Shown piece after piece: positions 8,812 to 18,452 of a stretch of DNA of 36,638 nucleotides. Position 1 is the first letter of the stretch; each line of letters opens with the position of its first letter. This DNA comes from Planctomycetota bacterium (GTDB lineage: Bacteria > Planctomycetota > Planctomycetia > Pirellulales > Lacipirellulaceae), in the NCBI GenBank assembly GCA_013152515.1, contig JAADGD010000228.1, positions 673 to 37,310 of the forward strand, written 5' to 3'. The notes beneath the pieces were generated by a model. It was not told the origin of the DNA, ran no database searches, and saw only the letters and a program-made list of their open reading frames with translations. Position numbers and translations under genes: made by a program.

Positions 8812-9990
8812 TTACTGTAAGTCGCCAACTCCTACAGCACCGCCGTCTAAACGGTTTCCCAAGGAGAAATGAACCCTGAAATCAACGTCGTAGCTGACGC
8901 TCTGAACGGATCCATCGCAAAAAGTCATGTGAAATGCAGAAGGGTGAGCGCTGCCAAAGAGGCCTTCAGGTAGTCGCGGGCCGAAGCCTGCTCCGTCCTG
9001 TCGTGGTTGCCAGCGTTCGGCATCGATTTCTTGCTGTGCTGCTGGTTTCGGACTGATTCGATCGGGGCCCCACACTCTGCGTTGATTGTCCCACTCATAG
9101 CCAGCATACATCGATTGATTATCGCCATAGCTGAACCCAGGGTCGTTTCGGCTGTTCTTGCCATCATATCCATCCAGTTCTACCCACTTTTCACCAAGGA
9201 GGTAGGTGTTGGAAGTTCCATCTTCGATCCGCTGCATTTTGAGTTCACTTCGAAAGTACATGATACCAGTTTGACAGTTGGAAAGGCCACCTCGAAAGTC
9301 GGCGCGACGATCACCACTTGCAGAGCAATAATCCGTGTTCGGCCATTCAGCGGTTTCAGCTTGTGCATAGGTAGAAATTGAGGGAAATAAACTATCACCT
9401 GAGAATTGAGTCGCATCTCCTGAACTTGCAGCATAGTCGCTCTTGGCAACGCCTTCGCTAGCTGCTCTTGATGAAAGGAGAGACAATTGACCACCAAAGC
9501 CGTTGCGTATCGAGTTCCACTGACCAGCGAGAGACAATTGTTGGCCACGACGAGAGGGGCAAGAAAACATGGACAGCGGAGTTTGATTCACCTTCGTGAT
9601 TGCCTGGTCATACGCTCTCGAGCTGTGATCCATGCCAGATCCCAGCGAGCGCAAATTACCCGCTTCGACATAATCTAAAACGTTGTAGATCCAAGAACCA
9701 GGTTGATTTTTTCCATAGCCACGATCGGGGTCACCGACATACCAAAGTCCCCAGCCACCGGAGGGAAACTTGTTGTGAGTGCTTTCAAAGTTCAAACAGG
9801 CCAAACCGATTTGTTTGAGATTGTTTCGACATTGAATCCTTCGCGCCGCTTCACGAGCTGCCTGAACTGCTGGCAGCAAGAGCGCCACGAGTACGCCGAT
9901 AATGGCGATGACTACCAAAAGCTCGACGAGCGTGAATGCACTCTTGCGGCGCAATTGATCTTTCAAGGCGAGAGTTCTCTTTTTGACCAT
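8812..9990 (-). CDS. DUF1559 family type II secretion pseudopilin-like protein
   Basis: N-methylation motif [58 protein letters not shown]-terminal H-x9-DG-type segment [24 protein letters not shown]. Confidence 0.96.
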   Translation of the reverse strand: MVKKRTLALKDQLRRKSAFTLVELLVVIAIIGVLVALLLPAVQAAREAARRIQCRNNLKQIGLACLNFESTHNKFPSGGWGLWYVGDPDRGYGKNQPGSWIYNVLDYVEAGNLRSLGSGMDHSSRAYDQAITKVNQTPLSMFSCPSRRGQQLSLAGQWNSIRNGFGGQLSLLSSRAASEGVAKSDYAASSGDATQFSGDSLFPSISTYAQAETAEWPNTDYCSASGDRRADFRGGLSNCQTGIMYFRSELKMQRIEDGTSNTYLLGEKWVELDGYDGKNSRNDPGFSYGDNQSMYAGYEWDNQRRVWGPDRISPKPAAQQEIDAERWQPRQDGAGFGPRLPEGLFGSAHPSAFHMTFCDGSVQSVSYDVDFRVHFSLGNRLDGGAVGVGDLQ

Positions 9991-10380
9991 GACAGTAATA
10001 CTCCTGAGATCTCAATGAAATGACTAGGCTTTGAAATCAGTCTAACGCGAAAGTTCGGCAGGACGTGACGAGGTACGAACATCAGGCTCGACAAAAAAAA
10101 GATCGACCAAAAACTTAGCTAGCCTGCAGATAACTCTATTCTTGAAAGAATCGCCCAATTAGGCAACGCGTATCAGCGCAATGTTGCCTCGTTTTTGCGC
10201 ATTGGCGATGCGGTAACCGGCATGAATATGGAATCACCCCTGTAATTGCAAGCGATTCTACTTGTCTGCATCGCAATGAAGTATTCCCAGCAAAAGCAAA
10301 AAAACGACCCAGACCAGGGCGACAGTGCCCGGCCTGCGCGTTCGTAAGTTTCCTCAGCTTGTTGTTACTAGTCAAGCCAA

Positions 10381-10417
10381 TTAGCGACGTCACTTAGCGA
10401 CGTCACTTAGCGACGTC
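10381..10417. repeat. 13-bp tandem repeat (about 2.8 copies) spanning the stop codon of the adjacent gene
   Basis: ttagcgacgtcac / ttagcgacgtcac / ttagcgacgtc starting at 10381, 10394 and 10407; the TAA stop of the minus-strand ORF is at 10407-10409. Confidence 0.9.
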
Positions 10418-11331
10418 GACGAGCCAACATGCCGATAAGGCCCATGCCCATCAACATAATCGAGGCGGGCTCTGGAATCACTTCAACGACTCTAAAATTG
10501 TCGAAGACTCCGAACTGCGAGTCGCCAGGGCTTGCTACGGACGAGAAGACGTCGGCATAGCTAAAGCTGGCCAATCCACCAGGGGCAGCGCCCCCTGCAT
10601 TCGAGTCGTCTGCATCACCAATCGAAGGGCCTTGAATCACGATATCGCCATTGATGGAAATCTGAGTCGTTCCATTGAAAGTGACGATCGACAAAGTGAC
10701 CCATTGGTTACCAGCAACACCGTCACCACCGAGCCCTGCGACACCGTCGTACAAAGGTGCGTTTGTGCCGCCTAACAGGTACGTCGAAGAGGAATTGTTC
10801 ACAGGAACAGAAGCCGAAGGATCAGTGCCACCAGGACGCGACCAACGCCAGTCAGAAGACGAGCCACCATCGCCAGTGTGCGAGAGGTAGGTACCGTCAC
10901 CAGCAATCGGCGCGAAAATCGTAAACGGAGTTGCACCTGTGCTACCGAGACCGACACTACCAAATTCGGTGGTGCCACGTACCGGTAACGCCCATGTACA
11001 TGTCCACGGTGACGCGAGCATTGGCAGGGATAGGAGTGTTATTGAAAAGTGTAGCAGCGCTTGCTGCACCAGCGGTTCTATTAGCGGTAATACGCACACC
11101 TAAGGTTGAGGCATCGGTGGTATTAGGAGCGGGCGCAATGCCGTCAGCGGAGTAGTCATACGCCCAAATGACCTCATGGTCAGCACCAAGAGCTACTTCT
11201 GTAAAGCTCCCGGCCGAGGCAGCAGTATTCAAGTCGTCATCAACTAACTGGGCTGACGCGCCAGCCACAAAACTCAATCCAATCGCTAACACTCCCAAAG
11301 AGCAGATAGCACGCAATGTGTTCGTTCTCAT
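10407..11331 (-). pseudogene. PEP-CTERM protein gene split by an apparent single frameshift
   Basis: ORF 10957-11331 (-) carries the signal peptide and N-terminal domain (MRTNTLRAICSLGVLAIGLSFVAGASAQ...TVDMYMGVTGTWHHRIW*). The overlapping ORF 10407-11099 (-) carries the continuation TTEFGSVGLGSTGATPFTIFAP...VIPEPASIMLMGMGLIGMLARRRR. Start-to-stop length is 925 nt (3n+1). Confidence 0.75.
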
Positions 11332-11470
11332 GAGACATCCCCTAAAAAAAGAAAAAGAGCAGCCCGATCTAGCAAGAAATTACGATTATCCCAGTTGCTA
11401 CTGAGGAAGCTGCCAATGACAAACCCTCAAGAAATTTTGACTTAGAAAAATCCACCTATTCAAAAACCTA

Positions 11471-12757
11471 TTATCGAGACCTGAAGCGTACGCCAGTAAG
11501 GCCCACCAATCCCATCGCGACGAGCAGCAGGCTCGTCGGTTCAGGCACGGCGTTGGTCGAAAGAGCTTGCAATGCGCCAGCTCCGTATTGTCCTTGCCAA
11601 GCGGTCAAGTCGGACGCATCGACATTGCCATCACCATTAGCGTCGCCATCAGCAAGCAGTGCGGTTCCGTCATCAATGCCGTTTCCTCGCTGCCAAGCCA
11701 GGAAATCGGCTCCGTCCACGTCAGAGTCACCGTTGAAGTCGGCGTTTTCGGCGACGAATACTTCAACCTTGACGTTGTCGACCAACGTAAACAGTAGATC
11801 AATCGCTTCAAAATTAGCAGAGACACCACTATTGATATCCGAGTGCCCAAAAAGGATGTTCGATCCGCCGACAGGAATGGCAAAATTCGACGTGTCAAGT
11901 TGAATGAGATCAATGCCATCGACCGCCCAGGTAACGATGTCGCCAACCTTTGTTATCGTATGCTCGCGCCAAGCGTATCCCAAGACACCAGTGTCTGTGA
12001 CGTTTTCGGGAGCAGCGGTTAGCTGAGTTGGAAACAACAACGATTGAGCAGCTGTGGGGGCCTCTGGGCCGAAATTATCAGCATAGAGTGAGGCCGAATT
12101 GTTTCGAGATCCTGCAAAATAAGTTGCATCAGCATCTGCGGGAATATCGATGGGTAACTGGTAGCTGACCGATCGATCTGAGGAATAAACTCGATAGTCG
12201 GAACCGGAGTCGCCATCGGTGGTAGATCCAAAGAAAACACTATCAACATCTCCAGGATAATTTACCGTAGTACCAGAGGACATGATCCCGCCGTAGCCCA
12301 GGTTGGTGCCACCGCTAGATTGGCCACGGATGATTCCGCCACCAGCCGGGAAAGGATCATCCGCCGGAACGAAAGTTACGCCCTGGTAACTCTGCCACAT
12401 GTCGTAACTAAGGACATAGTCGCCGGTAAAGCTTTGGCCGTTTGGCGAGACACTGAATCCGCCAAAAATACCGTCAAACAAATTCGCTTGTAGAAACATG
12501 CCACGCCCCGTAGTCTCACCAGGATCGGAGTTGGGAGCAAGAGGAATGCCGACGTGGCCAGCTGCGGCCGACGTAGCCGAGGTGTAATCAAAGAAAAAAT
12601 TGGCGAATTCGTCGGTGGGACCATCGAAGACAGACCAATTTGCGGTATCGTCGACTTGGAAATCCTGTGAATAGAGTACCTGCCCAAGCGATGGCTGGGC
12701 AACTAAAGCTAATAGGCACGAAGAGACGGCACCTACCAGGAAATGTTTGATTCTCAT
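11471..12757 (-). CDS. PEP-CTERM protein with dockerin-like type I repeats
   Basis: Signal peptide MRIKHFLVGAVSSCLLALVAQPSLGQ; DFNGDSDVDGADFLAWQ...GDANGDGNVDASDLTAWQGQYG; C-terminal VPEPTSLLLVAMGLVGLTGVRFRSR. Confidence 0.88.
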   Translation of the reverse strand: MRIKHFLVGAVSSCLLALVAQPSLGQVLYSQDFQVDDTANWSVFDGPTDEFANFFFDYTSATSAAAGHVGIPLAPNSDPGETTGRGMFLQANLFDGIFGGFSVSPNGQSFTGDYVLSYDMWQSYQGVTFVPADDPFPAGGGIIRGQSSGGTNLGYGGIMSSGTTVNYPGDVDSVFFGSTTDGDSGSDYRVYSSDRSVSYQLPIDIPADADATYFAGSRNNSASLYADNFGPEAPTAAQSLLFPTQLTAAPENVTDTGVLGYAWREHTITKVGDIVTWAVDGIDLIQLDTSNFAIPVGGSNILFGHSDINSGVSANFEAIDLLFTLVDNVKVEVFVAENADFNGDSDVDGADFLAWQRGNGIDDGTALLADGDANGDGNVDASDLTAWQGQYGAGALQALSTNAVPEPTSLLLVAMGLVGLTGVRFRSR

Positions 12758-13066
12758 GAGTCTGATCCTAACTTGATTCTAAAGACGTTGAATGGAGTTC
12801 CGTTACTCAGTTCTGCATACACAAACGACGGACACTGACTGGGCCACACAACCGCCGAAGTCTGCGGAGCCAGCTTCTTCACTACATCCATCATAAAGCA
12901 GAACTCCAAAAGTACGAAACAAAAAGTGCGCAAAAGTTTCCCTACTTTGCGCAGTTCAATGTGGTCCGCCACAGAAATACGCAGGCGATTATGGCCCTCG
13001 CCCTAAGTTGTGTGTGGCAAAGGATCTACGGCCCCGTCTTTCAGCCAATTTCGCTCTGCCGCTCGC

Positions 13067-16000
13067 CTAAAAGCCAGCGATTCGCAAACTGATCCTCTCG
13101 TCGAGGCCGAGTTCAGCAAAGGCATCTTGCTTGGCGCTTTCGCTTTGTTGGTGCTCTTGGATCGGGGAGGGAGCATTGGACTGCCTGACGGTTGAGCGGA
13201 GTACGTGACTCGTCGGAATGGCTCTCTGAACTGCTTCTTGGACTGTTTCGCGAGCGACGAAGTTATGATTACTGCGCTGGGAAGCGGTCGATTTCGGAAT
13301 TAGGCTAACGCGCTGCGCTAGGGCAGACAGTAATTGGGTGTCGAGTCTTTGTGTGTCCGTTGACTCTGAAGTGATCGCCGATGCTGCGCTGGTCGCGAGA
13401 GCAAGTACCGTCGCGGTAGCATATTGCGTCTGCCAGATGACCAGATCGTCGGCATCGACGTTGGTGTCGCCGTTGGCGTCGCCTTGCTCTAACGTGGCAG
13501 TTCCCATCGTTCCAAAACCACGTTGCCAAGCGAGAAAATCGCTACCATCGATGTCGCCATCGGCGTCGAAGTCGCCATTTCCGGTGACAGGAGCAGGCAC
13601 TACGATTCGTACCGCATCAGCGATCGCGACCGAGCCGCCTGAACTCGCCCCAGCATCGAGTAAAATGCTGCGCGCGCCGGCAGAAAAATCAAAATTGCCC
13701 AGCGAGACCCAGACAAGGTCGTCCGTTTTTTGACTGATGCTGACCGTTTCGATGCCGCCCCCAGTATCGATTTGGTAGACCGTGTCAGAGGTCCGATTGG
13801 AGCCGGAACGGAATTGCACAAAAACTTCGCCTTGCCCGGCAAAAGGCAACCCAAAATTCCATTGGGCTGTCGCAGCAGCACCAGCCGGGGCAAAGCGATA
13901 CGAAGTACCATTAAAGCCGGTGTTGCCCGCAGTTGACCAACTGCCCGTTTCGGCATAAATCGGAGAGCCGTCATCGTTATCAAGGATCAGTTCAACATCA
14001 GACAGCGTTACCTCGAAGTCGAAAAAATCGAGCACCCTGGAAAAAACGGCCGTGCGATCCGCGTCGCTGGTGATCGTCTCGAAGGGGAAAGCGAAATTAA
14101 CCAGCTTCGTCGACGCTCCGCTGTCATATTGAATAGCCGCTCCACCACCTGCGCCACCAACGTAATTTAGCGCACGTGTGGCACCTCCCAACTCTGTAAT
14201 CACGTCGGGGAAATCGGCGTCGTAAAACAACGTGCCGTCGTCGAATGAAAAAGAAAGCCCTTCGAATATCGACCCGACTGCGCCGGCCACGTTATAAGTG
14301 TTGGCATCGTCGCTGACATAGTCGGCTCGCAGGCTATCGTTATAGAATGTCGTGCCGCCCGCTTGGGCATCTAAGTCCCAGCCGATTTCAGTGCCCGAGA
14401 CAAACAACTGCCCTCCGTTGTTCAGGTAATTCCCGACCAACGATTGCTCGGCACCATCGAACGTCGAATCGACTGTCGATTCTTCGCCAGAAATCCAAAC
14501 GACCGCCTGATAGTTCGACAGCAACACATCGCCTGCGATCACTGCTTCGTTCGAAGCGGTGTCGACCACGAGATCGGGTGAGCTCGCTTCGATCGCCTCG
14601 GCCACTTGCACGGAGTAGTCGAACGAATTGCTCTGACGAGGGCGTACTCGCTCGGCACCTGCTTGTACCGGGTTTTGTTGGCGGCTGAGGCGGTCGAAAC
14701 CGTTGACGATCAAGATGCCTTTGGGACCCGCATTTGGCAGCGCTGCAACGACTTCCGAACCAGCGCTCTCGCCGCCCGCGTTGACCGCCACTACCTTGAA
14801 ATAATAGGCTCCAGCGCTGGGATCGAGGCCGGTCAACGTGTAACTCGCGGTGGCTCCGCCCGCAACGAAAGTTCCTCCGTCGAAGCCGTAGCCATTGGTC
14901 GAGCCGTAGATGCGATAGCCTGTGGCAGTGCCGCCGTTATAGGTGTTTGCCACCGGCGGCGTCCAGGAAACGGTCACGCTATCCGCACCGGCGGTTTCGG
15001 CGCGGACATCGGTCACCTTGCCCGGCAACATGGTGATCGGTGTAACGCCACCATCGACGTTGTTGAAATACCTAACGACGCCTTGATAGGTGGCGCGGGC
15101 GATAGCGTCGCGAACGTCGGCATCGCGCATCAATGAGGCATCGAGTTGACTGTCGTGGAAGCCGGTCTCGACGATGGTCGCGTCGAATTCGTTGTTGATG
15201 ACCGAGTTGTTGATCTCCCCATAGTTAAAGGTGGCCTGAAATGTGACGTTCGAGCCTCGGTTAGACCAGTTGTACTCGAATTGGCCATTTTGATCGACGA
15301 GGTCGTCGTTGACCTCTTGACCTAAGAGTTGAGCTAGTAGTAATTGATTGGGTGTATCGCCCCCATTCGCCGTATTATGAAGCGCCACGACGCCTCGCCC
15401 GCCTCCGGCGTTGGAATGGAAGCTGATAAACAAACGATCCGAAAGCGCCCCATCCGCCTCACGGTTCATGTATTCGGCATAGCGCGGTGTTGCAGAGACG
15501 GTTGCCGAGCGGTCGTTACTGCTGGTGCGATATTCGCTCGTCGAGATTCCCTGCGAGTTGGATACTTGCCATTCTATCCAGTAGAGTCCCGCCTCGTCTT
15601 CGCGACTGCGTCCCGAGGTCGTGCCACTTTGGACGACGTCCCCCATGCCGTTGCCGAAACGAATCATGTCGGCGATCACCACGCTGCCATTGGGGTCGGC
15701 AGAGCGGTTGCTGATGTCAACATACCCGTCGGTGCCCGCCTCGAAATAGTAGCTGCCCAGATAGACCATGCCATTGCCAACGCGGCGATGATTCACCGTG
15801 ACCTCGGTGATTCCGCCAGAGTGCCTGATCCGATATAGCTGATCGGCGACGCGGTCGGAGCCGTATCTTGCCCAAGAATATACGGGATAGAAGCCGCTTT
15901 CCGGGATATTGGGCCGATAGCGGGCAAACGCGGTCTCGGTCACCGACTTGCTGGCAAAGCGATACGGCACATCGCCCGCATCGCCAAAATAAATCGACGA

Positions 16001-16498
16001 CGAGCTATCGGTCCAAGCTCCGGAGAAGGTGACTTCGGTGTCGTCGTTGTCGAGTACGACTTCGTTGGATTGATTGCCAATGGGTCGCATCGGTACCACG
16101 GTCGCCCCGGCACGGAAAATGTAGTCCGCAAAAAAAGTCGCCTGATCTTGGTTGCCGAGGTCCTCGATCATGTTTAGCAGCAGCGGACGTTGGAAGGACC
16201 AGTCGCCGGCGTTAGGGAAATCACCCGTGATGCCGTGTCCAGCGTTGACGTAGATGATTTTCCCGGAAAGCGCCCCGTCGGGCTGCGTGCCGACATCGAC
16301 CAAGCCAGCAGCGGCGAGTAGATCGCGTCGCTCCAGGGTTTCAAACGTCAGCGATCTCTCGGGGGACAGCGGAGCGCCCGGAGAGTTTGATGTGGACAGG
16401 GATTTCGCGCATCGCCAGAGGCGAGCCAAGGAGTGTTGCATCTTGATGTTCCGGTACAGAATTCCGCGTTTCGTTGAGTGCGTAGGAAACGCTCCCAC
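13067..16498 (-). CDS. Large secreted N-acetylmuramoyl-L-alanine amidase (Amidase_3) with golvesin-like domains, FN3, GATase-like domain and dockerin-like repeat
   Basis: GKIIYVNAGHG, DRLFISFHSNAGGGRG and NEFDATIVETGFHDSQLDASLMRDADVRDAIARATYQGVVRYF are Amidase_3 landmarks; VTFSGAWTDSSSSIYFG...VADMIRFGNG and YAETGSWSTAGNTGFNGTSYRF...IADAVRIV are golvesin/xanthan-lyase-like; FN3 VTDVRAETAGADSVTVSWTPP; dockerin-like GDFDADGDIDGSDFLAWQ...GDANGDTNVDADDLVIWQ; N-terminal FETLERRDLLAAAG. The true start may be the internal Met of MQHSLARLWRC. Confidence 0.87.
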   Translation of the reverse strand: MGAFPTHSTKRGILYRNIKMQHSLARLWRCAKSLSTSNSPGAPLSPERSLTFETLERRDLLAAAGLVDVGTQPDGALSGKIIYVNAGHGITGDFPNAGDWSFQRPLLLNMIEDLGNQDQATFFADYIFRAGATVVPMRPIGNQSNEVVLDNDDTEVTFSGAWTDSSSSIYFGDAGDVPYRFASKSVTETAFARYRPNIPESGFYPVYSWARYGSDRVADQLYRIRHSGGITEVTVNHRRVGNGMVYLGSYYFEAGTDGYVDISNRSADPNGSVVIADMIRFGNGMGDVVQSGTTSGRSREDEAGLYWIEWQVSNSQGISTSEYRTSSNDRSATVSATPRYAEYMNREADGALSDRLFISFHSNAGGGRGVVALHNTANGGDTPNQLLLAQLLGQEVNDDLVDQNGQFEYNWSNRGSNVTFQATFNYGEINNSVINNEFDATIVETGFHDSQLDASLMRDADVRDAIARATYQGVVRYFNNVDGGVTPITMLPGKVTDVRAETAGADSVTVSWTPPVANTYNGGTATGYRIYGSTNGYGFDGGTFVAGGATASYTLTGLDPSAGAYYFKVVAVNAGGESAGSEVVAALPNAGPKGILIVNGFDRLSRQQNPVQAGAERVRPRQSNSFDYSVQVAEAIEASSPDLVVDTASNEAVIAGDVLLSNYQAVVWISGEESTVDSTFDGAEQSLVGNYLNNGGQLFVSGTEIGWDLDAQAGGTTFYNDSLRADYVSDDANTYNVAGAVGSIFEGLSFSFDDGTLFYDADFPDVITELGGATRALNYVGGAGGGAAIQYDSGASTKLVNFAFPFETITSDADRTAVFSRVLDFFDFEVTLSDVELILDNDDGSPIYAETGSWSTAGNTGFNGTSYRFAPAGAAATAQWNFGLPFAGQGEVFVQFRSGSNRTSDTVYQIDTGGGIETVSISQKTDDLVWVSLGNFDFSAGARSILLDAGASSGGSVAIADAVRIVVPAPVTGNGDFDADGDIDGSDFLAWQRGFGTMGTATLEQGDANGDTNVDADDLVIWQTQYATATVLALATSAASAITSESTDTQRLDTQLLSALAQRVSLIPKSTASQRSNHNFVARETVQEAVQRAIPTSHVLRSTVRQSNAPSPIQEHQQSESAKQDAFAELGLDERISLRIAGF

Positions 16499-16685
16499 TG
16501 AACATGGTCGTTGTCAATGGAATCCATTGTAACTTGAATTGTCCAATAGCCGAAGTGTTTCGCGTAGCCAAATTGAGGTGAAATCTATCGCCCATGCGCA
16601 CTCGACCTGACACTGCTGCGCAATGCTCACCTATTTTGGTGATTCCCCGTTGGTTCGTACTTTGATCTTAGTGATAATATCCTGG

Positions 16686-18404
16686 ATGAAAACTCACCAT
16701 TGGATTACTTCGATTTGGCTAAGCGGCGTCCTCTTGGGGGTTGCGATTCCCCTAGGAGACTCGATTGCTGCCGACCAGTGTGTCGTGGCAGCGGTCCAGC
16801 CATTGGCCGTTGATGCCGGCATCGCCGCTTTCCGCGCAGGCGGCAACGCGGTCGATGCCGCCGTGGCGACGGCACTGACTTTGGGAGTGGTCGACAATCA
16901 CAACTCAGGCTTGGGAGGCGGTTGTTTTGTGTTGATCCGCACTCCTGACGGATCTTTAATCGCCATTGATGGTCGCGAAAAAGCGCCCTCTGCCGCTTCG
17001 CGAGATATGTTTCTTCGTGATGGCAAGGCGCAGCCTGAGTTAAGCACCGTGGGGCCGTTGGCGGTGGGAGTGCCCGGCGCACTGGCGGCGTACGCGAAGG
17101 CGTTGGAAAAGTGCGGCGAGCGTCAACTCGGTGATCTATTGTTGCCAGCGGCTGAGTTGGCTGAACACGGATTTCCGATCGACCGCATCTATGCTGCCAA
17201 GCTCAAAGACAAGGCGGAGACGCTTCAGCGATTTCCTGGCAGCCGCACAACATTACTAAAACCAAACGGCACCGCCTATCGCGAGGGCGAAATCCTCCGT
17301 CAGCCCGATCTCGCCCGATCCTACAATCAAATTGCCAAGCATGGCATCGACTGGTTTTATCGAGGAGAATTTGCCGAGCGGGTCGGTCAGTGGATGAAGG
17401 CCAATGGCGGGATTCTCACTGCAGAAGACTTTGCCAACTACCAAGCGGTCGAACGCGAGCCGATTGTGACAATCTACCGCGATTTCAAAATCGTCGGATT
17501 CCCACCCCCAAGCTCGGGCGGTGTGCATGTTGCTCAGATTCTCAACATGCTTGAACAATTTCCGCTGGCTGACGAATATCGGAAAAATCCCGTCACCGCG
17601 TCCCACTTGATGCTCGAAGCGATGAAGTTTGCCTTTGCCGACCGTGCGTATTGGTTGGGGGACGCCGATTTCGCCAAAGTGCCGCGCGGGTTAGTTGACA
17701 AAAGCTACTGCCAAACGCTGGCCGCGCGCATCCGCCGAGATGCTCTCGCCGAGGTTCCCAGGCACAGCACGCCGCCGCGCGCGACGAGCGATCTATTCGG
17801 CAAACATACCACGCACATCGCTGCGGCCGATTCGGCAGGCTACTGGGTGGCCATCACCGCCACGGTCAACACGAGCTTCGGCTCGAAAGTGATCGTACCG
17901 GGCACAGGGATCGTGTTGAACAACGAGATGGACGACTTTTCGAGCCAGCCAGGCGTGCCGAACGCTTTTGGTTTGATCGGGGCAGAGAACAATTCCGTCG
18001 CCCCGGGCAAACGGCCCTTGTCGAGCATGAGCCCGACGATTGTTCTTGATGCCAACGATCAGCCAGTGCTAACGGTCGGTGCGGCGGGCGGACCGAAAAT
18101 CATCACACAGGTCGTGCAAACAATCATCCGTCGGCTCGATTTTGGCCAATCGCTCAGCGACGCGGTGGCTGCACCCCGATTGCACCATCAGTGGCAACCA
18201 GATCGAGTGTTGGCGGAAGAAGCGGTGCCGGAAAAAATTCTAACGGGGCTGAGAAAAATCGGCCATCAGATTCGCACGATCTCCGCCAGCGGCGTCACGC
18301 AAGCGGTCGGGCGCGACGAGCAAGGCGAATTGGTTGGGGTTCACGATCCTCGTGTGCCGGGTAAGGTTGGGTATGCGGAGTTGGAGTTGGAGGTGGCTGA
18401 GTAG
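16686..18404 (+). CDS. ggt: Gamma-glutamyltransferase (Ntn-hydrolase)
   Basis: GLGGGCFVLIRTPDGSLIAIDGREKAPSAASRDMFL; SSGGVHVAQILNMLEQF; catalytic-Thr region TTHIAAADSAGYWVAITATVNTSFGSKVIVPGTGIVLNNEMDDFS; PLSSMSPTIVLD...GAAGGPKI. ORF is open from 16623; the Met at 16686 precedes a signal peptide. Confidence 0.95.
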   Translation: MKTHHWITSIWLSGVLLGVAIPLGDSIAADQCVVAAVQPLAVDAGIAAFRAGGNAVDAAVATALTLGVVDNHNSGLGGGCFVLIRTPDGSLIAIDGREKAPSAASRDMFLRDGKAQPELSTVGPLAVGVPGALAAYAKALEKCGERQLGDLLLPAAELAEHGFPIDRIYAAKLKDKAETLQRFPGSRTTLLKPNGTAYREGEILRQPDLARSYNQIAKHGIDWFYRGEFAERVGQWMKANGGILTAEDFANYQAVEREPIVTIYRDFKIVGFPPPSSGGVHVAQILNMLEQFPLADEYRKNPVTASHLMLEAMKFAFADRAYWLGDADFAKVPRGLVDKSYCQTLAARIRRDALAEVPRHSTPPRATSDLFGKHTTHIAAADSAGYWVAITATVNTSFGSKVIVPGTGIVLNNEMDDFSSQPGVPNAFGLIGAENNSVAPGKRPLSSMSPTIVLDANDQPVLTVGAAGGPKIITQVVQTIIRRLDFGQSLSDAVAAPRLHHQWQPDRVLAEEAVPEKILTGLRKIGHQIRTISASGVTQAVGRDEQGELVGVHDPRVPGKVGYAELELEVAE

Positions 18405-18452
18405 GGTCGTCGGGTGAGTGTTTGCTGTACGTCGGACCGCGTGGCGGGCCGG

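Noticed and set aside
10957-11099. Programmed ribosomal frameshift
   Set aside because: No slippery heptamer or clear stimulatory structure at the junction; mutation or sequencing error is simpler.
14606-15838. Long plus-strand ORFs (176 and 164 aa)
   Set aside because: Antisense to the Amidase_3/golvesin gene; typical of high-GC coding DNA.
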